Below are positions 1 to 5,389 of a stretch of DNA of 7,741 bases, piece by piece (within the stretch, counting starts at the first letter, position 1; the number at the start of each line of letters is the position of its first letter). The translations under genes were made by a program, and so were the position numbers. The notes under the pieces were generated by a model that did no database searches, was not told where the DNA came from, and was given only the letters and a program-made list of their open reading frames with translations. Source of the stretch: Actinomycetes bacterium (GTDB taxonomy: Bacteria; Actinomycetota; Acidimicrobiia; Acidimicrobiales; RAAP-2); contig JAJZFO010000224.1 in NCBI GenBank assembly GCA_021805305.1, forward strand, positions 1 through 7,741, given 5' to 3'.

Positions 1-537
1 ACCGTCGCCGACGACGAGGTAGCGTCCGCGGTTCGGTGCTGTAAGGCCCGATTTCTTGTCCTGGACCACTACCCCCGCCGCTCCGAGGAGGGCGCCCGAC
101 GGCGAGGGCGTCGAATCGAGGAGTTCGAGCGCCTCGACGCCCGTGAGGAGGGTCGCGCCGTGACGCACCGCGTGATCGGCCACCAGTCCGTCGAGGTTGA
201 AGCGGGTGACGGTGTAACCGTAGTTCGGGAAGATCGGGTGCTCGGGCCACTGCATCTCCAACGACGCCCCGAAGCCGAAGGACCGCAGGCCCTGATACTT
301 GTGACCGTGCGCGGCCACCTCGGGCTCCAGTCCCATCTCGATCAACTGGTGCACCGATCGCGGGGTGAGACCGTCGCCGCACGTCTTCTCGCGGGGGAAG
401 ACCTTCTTCTCGATCAGACACACCGACCACCCGGCCTGGGCCAGCCAGTAGGCGCAGGCCGAGCCACTGGGTCCCGCCCCCACGATGACCACGTCGAATT
501 CCGGTGACTGCGTGGCGACTTCTGCGAGAGTGGGCAT
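1..537 (-). CDS. Geranylgeranyl-reductase-family FAD-dependent oxidoreductase (N-terminal part, runs off left edge)
   Basis: The first 179 residues of a flavoprotein are read from ATG at 537-535; the frame is open to base 1. The N-terminus has a Rossmann dinucleotide-binding fold: VVIVGAGPSGSA at residues 16-27 (GxGxxG at 20-25), with the acidic E43 ending the second strand in LIEK. CGDGLTPR at 53-60 is highly characteristic of the geranylgeranyl reductase (GGR) family. RFNLDGLVADHA at 112-123 matches the family's conserved helix, and YLVVGDG at 173-179 starts the second FAD-contacting motif where the window ends. GGR enzymes reduce isoprenoid double bonds. In actinobacteria a relative, MenJ, saturates one isoprene unit of menaquinone. 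The divergent nuo operon, whose product reduces quinone, supports a menaquinone role, but this is inference. Archaeal-type lipid or chlorophyll side-chain reduction is the family alternative. The family call is strong; the substrate is unproven. Confidence 0.88.
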   Translation of the reverse strand, partial: MPTLAEVATQSPEFDVVIVGAGPSGSACAYWLAQAGWSVCLIEKKVFPREKTCGDGLTPRSVHQLIEMGLEPEVAAHGHKYQGLRSFGFGASLEMQWPEHPIFPNYGYTVTRFNLDGLVADHAVRHGATLLTGVEALELLDSTPSPSGALLGAAGVVVQDKKSGLTAPNRGRYLVVGDG

Positions 538-609
538 TGAGACAGATTAGGCGCTTGGTCCCGGCGCGACGGTTCCGAGCACTCTCGTCGGAGTGATAGA
601 AATGAATCC
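538..609. promoter_or_regulatory. Divergent intergenic control region between the reductase gene and nuoA
   Basis: These 72 bp separate the two divergent start codons and are the only non-coding DNA in the window, so promoters for both directions should lie here or extend into the flanking coding sequence. I see no strong -35/-10 pair for the nuo direction. A weak possibility is TTCCGA (574-579), a 17-bp spacer and TAGAAA (597-602). GGAG at 590-593 is the likely ribosome-binding site for nuoA. A short inverted repeat, CGAG (576-579) with CTCG (584-587), is too small to call an operator. Confidence 0.55.
544..549 (-). promoter_or_regulatory. Possible -10 box of a leaderless promoter for the reductase gene
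   Basis: Read on the minus strand, TAATCT (549 to 544) fits the TANNNT pattern of housekeeping actinobacterial -10 boxes. Six bases, GTCTCA, separate it from the ATG at 537. Transcription starting about 7 nt past the box would begin at or next to the A of the start codon, giving a leaderless mRNA. No purine-rich Shine-Dalgarno sequence lies in front of this ATG, which fits. No convincing -35 is seen at the right distance. A GGAACC at 576-571 resembles an ECF-type -35 but lacks a matching -10. Confidence 0.3.
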
Positions 610-613
610 GTGA
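590..613 (+). promoter_or_regulatory. nuoA translation start region: SD, three-codon ATG frame, then GTG start
   Basis: GGAG at 590-593 lies 8 nt before an ATG at 602-604, the normal spacing, but that frame reads Met-Asn-Pro and stops at TGA 611-613. The nuoA frame starts at GTG 610-612, 16 nt from GGAG, which is long. The TGA overlaps the GTG by two bases. Upstream in the nuoA frame there is no ATG, GTG or TTG before the in-frame TGA at 538-540, so GTG 610 is the earliest possible start, and the protein it gives begins as NuoA proteins normally do. The mini-frame may work by termination-reinitiation, or the ATG may simply be chance. Confidence 0.45.
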
Positions 614-1053
614 ACCAGTATTTGCCGATACTGGGACTCCTGATTCTGGGAGCAGTGTTCGCGTCGGGATCGTTTGTAGCGTCGGCCTTGTTGGCGCCTC
701 GCAAGCGGCCCACCGACGCCAAGATTGCGCCCTACGAGTGTGGGATAGTCCCCGAAGTCGAACCGCCCCAGCGCTTCCCCGTTCGCTTTTACCTGGTGGC
801 CATGATTTTTGTCATCTTCGACATCGAGGTCGTCTTCATGTACCCCTTCGCCGTCGTGTTTCGTCAATTGGCCGGTTTCGGACTGGTCGAAGTCCTCGTC
901 TTCTCCCTCACCGTCTTCGGCGCCCTCTTGTACTTGGTGCGCGAAGGGGCCCTCTCGTGGGGACCGCGGCAGCACCTCACCCTGGGCGTGCCCGCGCGCA
1001 CGAGTTCTTCGACCATCGTGCGTATCGGCGCGGACGCGGATCAGGCGGCGTAG
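610..1053 (+). CDS. nuoA: NADH-quinone oxidoreductase subunit A
   Basis: A small membrane subunit (ND3 family, 147 aa) at the junction of the membrane arm and the quinone-site module of complex I. Three hydrophobic segments are visible at about residues 5-28, 58-82 and 90-110. The loop after the first helix has the family signature [11 protein letters not shown] (38-48) with conserved Cys44. The second helix region has [20 protein letters not shown] (55-74), including acidic D71 and E73, which correspond to conserved membrane carboxylates. The core ends near ALSWGP (114-119). A further hydrophilic tail of about 28 residues follows and is longer than in compact NuoA proteins such as that of E. 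coli. The GTG start is the first possible in frame. The opening codons (TTG, ATA, GTA, TTT) are more A/T-rich than in later genes, probably reflecting membrane-protein composition. The TAG stop shares one base with the nuoB GTG. Confidence 0.96.
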   Translation: MNQYLPILGLLILGAVFASGSFVASALLAPRKRPTDAKIAPYECGIVPEVEPPQRFPVRFYLVAMIFVIFDIEVVFMYPFAVVFRQLAGFGLVEVLVFSLTVFGALLYLVREGALSWGPRQHLTLGVPARTSSSTIVRIGADADQAA

Positions 1054-1622
1054 TGGCGCTCGAGGACCTGCAGCACAATTTCTTGACTGCGCCCATCGAG
1101 GACCTGGTGCGCTGGGCGCGTCGCGCGTCGGTGTGGCCCGCGTCCTTCGGGTTGGCCTGTTGCGCGATTGAGATGATGGCGGCGGGCGCGGCGGACTTCG
1201 ACCTGGCGCGCTTCGGCATGGAGGTGTTTCGCAACTCGCCGCGACAGGCCGACCTCATGATCGTGGCCGGCCGCGTGAGCCAGAAGATGGCCCCCGTCCT
1301 GCGTCAGGTCTACGACCAGATGATGGAACCCAAGTGGGTCATTTCGATGGGCGTGTGCGCGTCCACCGGCGGACTCTTCAACAACTACGCCATCGTGCAG
1401 GGCGTCGACCAGATCGTGCCGGTCGACGTCTACGCCCCGGGATGCCCACCGAGCCCCGAGACGCTCATGCACGCCATCCTCACGCTGCACGAGCAGATCC
1501 GCACCGGCGAGATCATGCGCCGTCGCGCCGAGGGTGACCCCACTCACCTGGGACACGACCACGCGAGCGGCGTGTGGACGCCCGAAGTCCCGGTGACCGT
1601 CAGGATGGGCACGCCGAAGTGA
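1053..1622 (+). CDS. nuoB: NADH-quinone oxidoreductase subunit B (cluster N2 subunit)
   Basis: The 189-residue PSST/NuoB subunit carries the terminal [4Fe-4S] cluster N2, which passes electrons to quinone. All four ligands are present: the tandem pair C36-C37 in [10 protein letters not shown]102 in MGVCASTGG and C131 in APGCPPSPE. Other family landmarks are [17 protein letters not shown] (53-69), [18 protein letters not shown] (73-90) and EPKWVISMG (92-100). The start is GTG at 1053, sharing its G with the nuoA stop; longer readings of this frame run into nuoA and have no NuoB similarity. After the core, residues 162-189 form a polar tail with His165, His168 and His170 (HLGHDH). The tail is not part of the conserved fold. 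The TGA overlaps the nuoC GTG by 4 nt. Confidence 0.97.
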   Translation: MALEDLQHNFLTAPIEDLVRWARRASVWPASFGLACCAIEMMAAGAADFDLARFGMEVFRNSPRQADLMIVAGRVSQKMAPVLRQVYDQMMEPKWVISMGVCASTGGLFNNYAIVQGVDQIVPVDVYAPGCPPSPETLMHAILTLHEQIRTGEIMRRRAEGDPTHLGHDHASGVWTPEVPVTVRMGTPK

Positions 1623-2113
1623 TCCCCCTGCCCCCCTTGGCCCCCCCGGGCGTGCTCGTTGAGGAGGCCCTCGCCTGCGACGCCGCGTTCTTCCCGACCC
1701 GCGAGCACTACGCCGACCTGGCCGCCGCTCTCCGGGCCGATGGCTTCGAGATGTGCGTCGACGTCTGCGGCGTCGACTACCTCGAGCACGCCGATCGCTA
1801 CGTTCCCGAGGGGATCACGCCGACGCGCTTCGAGGTCGTCGCGAACTTTCTCTCGCTCTCGCGCCGGCTGCGCGTGCGCGTGCGCGTGCAGGCGGGGAAC
1901 GACGCGCCGCGGGTAGATTCGCTGTTTCACGTCTACCCGGGCACCGAGGCGCCCGAGCGCGAGACCTTCGACATGTTCGGGATCCTCTTCGACGGTCACC
2001 CCGACCTCACGCGCATCCTGATGCCCGAGGAGTGGGAGGGTCACCCCCTGCGCAAGGATTACGGCGTCGGCCACGTGCCGATCCAATTCAAGGAAGCGCC
2101 GGGACCGCGATGA
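1619..2113 (+). CDS. nuoC: NADH-quinone oxidoreductase subunit C (30 kDa subunit)
   Basis: A 164-residue peripheral-arm subunit that packs against NuoD and has no cofactor. The 30-kDa signature lies at residues 113-148: [18 protein letters not shown], then [18 protein letters not shown], with the usual ER...D..G..F.GHP...R...[10 protein letters not shown] pattern. The N-terminal alpha/beta part (about 15-110) includes [13 protein letters not shown] chose GTG 1619, which overlaps the nuoB stop as GTGA. An earlier in-frame GTG at 1574 lies inside nuoB and adds nothing recognisable; a later GTG at 1652 would remove the proline-rich opening. Residues 3-10 (PLPPLAPP) are encoded by dense C runs, and RVRVRV at 85-90 by three exact copies of CGCGTG. 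nuoC is not fused to nuoD, unlike in E. coli. Confidence 0.94.
   Translation: MIPLPPLAPPGVLVEEALACDAAFFPTREHYADLAAALRADGFEMCVDVCGVDYLEHADRYVPEGITPTRFEVVANFLSLSRRLRVRVRVQAGNDAPRVDSLFHVYPGTEAPERETFDMFGILFDGHPDLTRILMPEEWEGHPLRKDYGVGHVPIQFKEAPGPR
1871..1888 (+). repeat. Perfect hexanucleotide repeat (CGCGTG x3) inside nuoC
   Basis: Three consecutive identical CGCGTG units encode Arg-Val-Arg-Val-Arg-Val in NuoC. With flanking bases, 1869-1890 is an unbroken 22-bp run of alternating pyrimidine and purine. Gain or loss of a unit would keep the reading frame. The alternating GC/GT composition is the kind that can adopt Z-DNA under supercoiling. It may equally just be the favoured Arg and Val codons on a beta strand. 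Confidence 0.7.
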
Positions 2114-3459
2114 GCGACGACATTCGAGTAGCGAACCGTCCCGAACGCCTCACCGTCGAGACGTCCGAGGGGGCCCAGGAGCTGATCCGGCGCGTCGACA
2201 CCGGCACCGACCAGCTGGGTCGCGAGGTGGGCGCGGTACTGCGCCTCGACGGGGTCAGTCTCGACCCCCGCCAGGTCGACTACGAACGGCGCGACGACGA
2301 GACGATGATCATCAACATGGGACCGGCGCACCCCTCGACCCACGGGGTGCTGCGCCTGATGCTCGAGCTCGACGGGGAGTTCGTGCTGCGCACCAAGGTC
2401 GTCATCGGTTACCTGCACACGGGCATGGAGAAGACCGGCGAGAACCTCAGTTACGTCCAGGGCGCCACCAACGTGACGCGCATGGACTACCTCTCGCCGG
2501 TGATCAACGAACTCTCGTACTCGCTGACCGTGGAGAAATTGCTCGGGGTCGAGGTGCCGGCGCGCGCCACCTGGATCCGCATGATGATGAGCGAACTGAA
2601 CCGCGTCTCGTCGCACCTGGTGTGGATGGCCACCAACGGGATGGACCTCGGATCCACGTCGATGATGATTTACGGCCTGCGCGAGCGTGAGTTGATCCTG
2701 GCCTTCTTCGAGAAGACGGCGGGGTTGCGTCTCAATCTGAACTACGTGCGCCCGGGGGGCGTGGCGGCCGACCTGCCCGACGGGTGGGAGGACGACGTCG
2801 AGGTGATCTGCAACACCATCGAGGAGCGCAGTTACGAGTACGACCAGCTCCTCACGGGACAACCGATCTTTCGCAACCGTCTGGTGGGCGTGGGGGCCAT
2901 CACCGCCGAGGAGGCGCTGGCCCTGAGCCTGACGGGACCGCTCCTGCGCTCCACCGGCGTCGCGTGGGATTTGCGTCGATCGATGCCCTACCTCGCCTAC
3001 GACCAGGTGGACTTCGACGTCATCGTGGGCACCTACGGCGATAACTTCGACCGCTACGCGCTGCGCCTCAACGAGATCCGCGAGTCGATTCGCATCATCC
3101 GCCAGTGCGTGCAGAAGATGCCCGCCGGGGACTACCGCAGTCAGGACCCGAAGGTCACGCCGCCGCCGCGCGCGCGCATCGGCGAATCCATGGAGGCCCT
3201 CATCCACCACTTCAAGCTCTTCACCGAGGGCTTTCACGTGCCCGCGGGCGAGGTGTACTCGGCGGTGGAGTCCCCGCGCGGCGAGATCGGGTGCTACCTG
3301 GTCGCCGACGGCGGCCCCCGGCCGTACCGCATCCACGTCCGCGCGCCCAGCTTCACCAACCTGCAAGCCATGCCGTTGTTGATGCGCGGCGCGTCGGTGT
3401 CCGACGCCATCACCATGATCTCGACGGTGGACCCCGTTCTAGGAGAAGTGGACCGATGA
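2110..3459 (+). CDS. nuoD: NADH-quinone oxidoreductase subunit D (49 kDa, quinone-site subunit)
   Basis: The 449-residue subunit related to [NiFe]-hydrogenase large subunits forms the quinone pocket together with NuoB. Landmarks: INMGPAHPSTHGVLRLML (68-85), whose HPSTHG loop supplies the quinone-headgroup histidine; GYLHTGMEKTGENLSYVQ (100-117), where Y115 aligns with the quinone-binding tyrosine; RMDYLSP (124-130); SELNRVSSHL (161-170); and the C-terminal block PYRIHVRAPSFTNLQAMP (405-422), ending DPVLGEVDR, the normal family terminus. The nickel-binding cysteines of hydrogenases are absent, as expected. The core begins near residue 65; the preceding 64 residues are variable and charged. The ATG start overlaps the nuoC stop as ATGA. 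Longer readings of this frame back to 1753 lie inside nuoC and are a shadow. A weak SD (AAGGA at 2090-2094) suggests coupling matters more than independent initiation. Confidence 0.97.
   Translation: MSDDIRVANRPERLTVETSEGAQELIRRVDTGTDQLGREVGAVLRLDGVSLDPRQVDYERRDDETMIINMGPAHPSTHGVLRLMLELDGEFVLRTKVVIGYLHTGMEKTGENLSYVQGATNVTRMDYLSPVINELSYSLTVEKLLGVEVPARATWIRMMMSELNRVSSHLVWMATNGMDLGSTSMMIYGLRERELILAFFEKTAGLRLNLNYVRPGGVAADLPDGWEDDVEVICNTIEERSYEYDQLLTGQPIFRNRLVGVGAITAEEALALSLTGPLLRSTGVAWDLRRSMPYLAYDQVDFDVIVGTYGDNFDRYALRLNEIRESIRIIRQCVQKMPAGDYRSQDPKVTPPPRARIGESMEALIHHFKLFTEGFHVPAGEVYSAVESPRGEIGCYLVADGGPRPYRIHVRAPSFTNLQAMPLLMRGASVSDAITMISTVDPVLGEVDR
3441..3445 (+). promoter_or_regulatory. Ribosome-binding site of nuoE
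   Basis: AGGAG, within AGGAGAAG, lies inside the last codons of nuoD, 10 nt before the nuoE ATG at 3456. It supports that start and the 4-nt ATGA overlap with nuoD. Confidence 0.75.
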
Positions 3460-4085
3460 GTCATTTCCGCGCCGATATTCGCCAACGCGCCGAAGAGTTG
3501 GTGGCGCTCTACCCGCGCAAGCGTTCGGCCCTGCTGCCCCTGCTGCACCTGGCCCAGGAGCAAGACGGGTACCTGAGCGACGACGGCATTGCGGAGGTCG
3601 CGTCGCTCACCGACACGTCCCCCGCGGACGTGCGCGGCACCGCGTCGTTCTACGACATGTTCCACCTCGAGCCGGTGGGCCGCTACGTGGTGGGCGTGTG
3701 CACCAACATCGCCTGCCTACTGGGCGGGGGTGAAGAACTGCTCGAACACGCCTCCTCGACGCTCGGGTGCGCGGTGGGGGCGACGTCGAGCGACGGCCTC
3801 TTCACGCTCGAAGAGACCGAGTGCCTCGCCGACTGCAATCACGCGCCGTGCGTGCAGGTGAACCACCGCTACGTGCGCACGACGACGCCCGAGACCTTCG
3901 ACGCCATGGTCCAGGACCTGCGCGAGGGACGCCTGGACCACGAGGTCCCGAGTCACGGCACCCTGATCCGCGTGAAGCGTCAGGGCGGCCTGCGCGCCAC
4001 CAAGGACGACGTCGCCGCCGAGCGCGCCGCCGCCCTGGCCGCGCGCGCCGCGCGCGCCGAGGCCGCGGCCCAGGAGACGACGTGA
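3456..4085 (+). CDS. nuoE: NADH-quinone oxidoreductase subunit E (24 kDa, [2Fe-2S] N1a)
   Basis: A 209-residue thioredoxin-fold ferredoxin subunit next to NuoF in the NADH-oxidising module. The helical N-terminal part contains KRSALLPLLHLAQEQDGYLS (22-41) and ADVRGTASFYDMF (57-69), the standard opening of the family. The N1a ligands are C82 and C87 (CTNIAC) and C123 and C127 (CLADC), matching the C-x4-C...C-x3-C pattern; a fifth cysteine, C132, follows. The conserved fold ends around residue 160. The last 45 or so residues are a tail: a short basic stretch IRVKRQGGLR (171-180), then an Ala/Arg/Glu-rich helix-like segment (187-206) of highly repetitive GC sequence. This is longer than E. coli NuoE; other actinobacterial NuoE proteins also carry tails. 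ATG at 3456 is backed by AGGAG upstream. Confidence 0.95.
   Translation: MSHFRADIRQRAEELVALYPRKRSALLPLLHLAQEQDGYLSDDGIAEVASLTDTSPADVRGTASFYDMFHLEPVGRYVVGVCTNIACLLGGGEELLEHASSTLGCAVGATSSDGLFTLEETECLADCNHAPCVQVNHRYVRTTTPETFDAMVQDLREGRLDHEVPSHGTLIRVKRQGGLRATKDDVAAERAAALAARAARAEAAAQETT
4072..4076 (+). promoter_or_regulatory. Ribosome-binding site of nuoF
   Basis: AGGAG lies in the last codons of nuoE, 8 nt before ATG 4085 and 5 nt before an in-frame GTG at 4082. The spacing favours the ATG. The GTG would add only one residue. Confidence 0.7.
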
Positions 4086-5389
4086 TGGCGAGCTTGGACG
4101 CCCCCCGCATCGTGTCCTCGCGGCGCGACTTGAATGATTCCTTTACCCTGCACCGCTACCTCGAGACGGGGGGCTACGACGCCCTGCGCAAGGCGCTCGC
4201 GATGTTCCCCGAGGCCGTCGCGGCCGAGGTGGACCAGGCGTCACTACTGGGTCGCGGCGGCGCGGGATTCCCGGCCGGGCGTAAGTGGTCCATGCTGCGT
4301 CGCTCGCCGATCTCGTACCTGGTGGTCAACGGCGACGAATCCGAACCGGCCACGTTCAAGGACCACTACCTCGTCGAACGTGACCCCCACCAACTGGTCG
4401 AGGGCGTGATCATCGCCGCGTACGCGCTGCAGGTGAGTCAGGCCTTCATCTTCTTGCGCGGCGAGTTCGCGTTGGGCCTCGAGCGGGTCCAGCAGGCGCT
4501 CAACGACGCGTACGCCCACGGCGCGCTGGGATCGAAGATATTCGGCTCCGACTTCTCACTCGACATCGTGGTGCACCCGGGGGCGGGCGCGTACATCTGC
4601 GGCGAGGAGACCTCGCTGCTCGAGGCCCTCGAGGGCAAGCGCGGCTTTCCGCGCATCAAACCCCCGTTCTTCCCGGCGGTCACCGGTCTCTACGGGGAGC
4701 CCACGGTGGTCAACAACGTCGAGACCATGTCGAACCTCCCCTGGATCATCAACCACGGCGGCGCGGCGTTCGCCGCGCTCGGCGTGGGCCGTTCCACGGG
4801 TACGCGGCTCTTCGCGCTCGCCGGCGACGTGAAGAACCCCGGCGTCTTCGAACTCGAGATGGTCAAGAACACCTTTCGCGACATCATTTTCGACCCGGCC
4901 CTGGGCGGGGGACTCGCCGAGGGCCGACGTCTCAAGGCCTTCATCCCGGGCGGCGTGTCGGCGCCCTGGTTCGGACCCGACCAACTCGATACGCCACTCG
5001 GACAAGATGAAGTGGGCGCCCTGGGCTCGATGCTCGGGTCGGGTTCGATCGTGGTCATGGACGACGCCAGTTGCGTCGTGCGCGCGACGTGGCGCATCAC
5101 GAAGTTCTTCTCGCGCGAATCGTGCGGCCAGTGCACGCCGTGTCGCGAGGGATCCGGCTGGATTGAGCGCATCATGTACCGCCTGGAACACGGCGGCGGA
5201 CGCCTCGAGGACCTCGATCTGCTCCTCGACCTGTGCGACAACATCGCGCCCGGACTCAGTTGGCCCCCCCAGCAGACCACGATCTGCGTCTTGGGACCGT
5301 CCATCCCTTCTTCGGTCCACTCCGCGCTGACGATGTTCCGCGACGACTTCGTGGCCCACGTGAACCACGGAGGTTGCCCCCATGACTGA
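4085..5389 (+). CDS. nuoF: NADH-quinone oxidoreductase subunit F (51 kDa, FMN and NADH site)
   Basis: A 434-residue subunit that binds NADH and FMN and holds [4Fe-4S] cluster N3. GRGGAGFPAGRKW (56-68) is the glycine-rich nucleotide-binding loop. NGDESEPATFKD (82-93) is the FMN-contacting segment, with Ala at 89 where many homologues have Gly. GAGAYICGEETSLLEALEGK (166-185) contains the conserved CGEET acidic pair near the NADH site. TVVNNVET (207-214) is also typical. The N3 ligands are C347, C350 and C353 (CGQCTPC) plus C401 in TICVLGPS. Length and end point are normal. ATG 4085 shares its A with the nuoE TGA. Upstream extension of this frame lies within nuoE and is not protein-like. The gene ends 8 nt inside nuoG. 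The complete site supports true NADH oxidation rather than an 11-subunit, ferredoxin-type complex. Confidence 0.97.
   Translation: MASLDAPRIVSSRRDLNDSFTLHRYLETGGYDALRKALAMFPEAVAAEVDQASLLGRGGAGFPAGRKWSMLRRSPISYLVVNGDESEPATFKDHYLVERDPHQLVEGVIIAAYALQVSQAFIFLRGEFALGLERVQQALNDAYAHGALGSKIFGSDFSLDIVVHPGAGAYICGEETSLLEALEGKRGFPRIKPPFFPAVTGLYGEPTVVNNVETMSNLPWIINHGGAAFAALGVGRSTGTRLFALAGDVKNPGVFELEMVKNTFRDIIFDPALGGGLAEGRRLKAFIPGGVSAPWFGPDQLDTPLGQDEVGALGSMLGSGSIVVMDDASCVVRATWRITKFFSRESCGQCTPCREGSGWIERIMYRLEHGGGRLEDLDLLLDLCDNIAPGLSWPPQQTTICVLGPSIPSSVHSALTMFRDDFVAHVNHGGCPHD
5369..5373 (+). promoter_or_regulatory. Strong ribosome-binding site of nuoG
   Basis: GGAGG, the best Shine-Dalgarno match in the window, sits in the final codons of nuoF, 8 nt before ATG 5382. 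It fixes the nuoG start despite the 8-nt overlap. Confidence 0.85.

Noticed and set aside
160..507. 115-codon plus-strand frame at the left end
   Set aside because: It is antisense to the GGR-family gene, whose minus-strand translation has clear FAD motifs.
576..587. Small inverted repeat CGAG-CACT-CTCG in the divergent region
   Set aside because: A 4-bp stem is common by chance in GC-rich DNA and it is too short to claim as an operator or hairpin.
1574..1618. Upstream GTG start for nuoC giving a 179-residue protein
   Set aside because: It would lie 49 nt inside nuoB, and the added 15 residues resemble no NuoC N-terminus; GTG 1619 overlaps the nuoB stop in the usual GTGA form.
2059..3366. 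435-codon open frame antisense to nuoD
   Set aside because: It is a mirror of nuoD codon usage, rich in His/Val/Arg/Asp, with no domain or RBS.
3767..4084. N-terminal extension of the nuoF frame back into nuoE
   Set aside because: The translation is Arg-rich out-of-frame nuoE sequence. NuoF similarity begins after ATG 4085, which has a well-spaced AGGAG.
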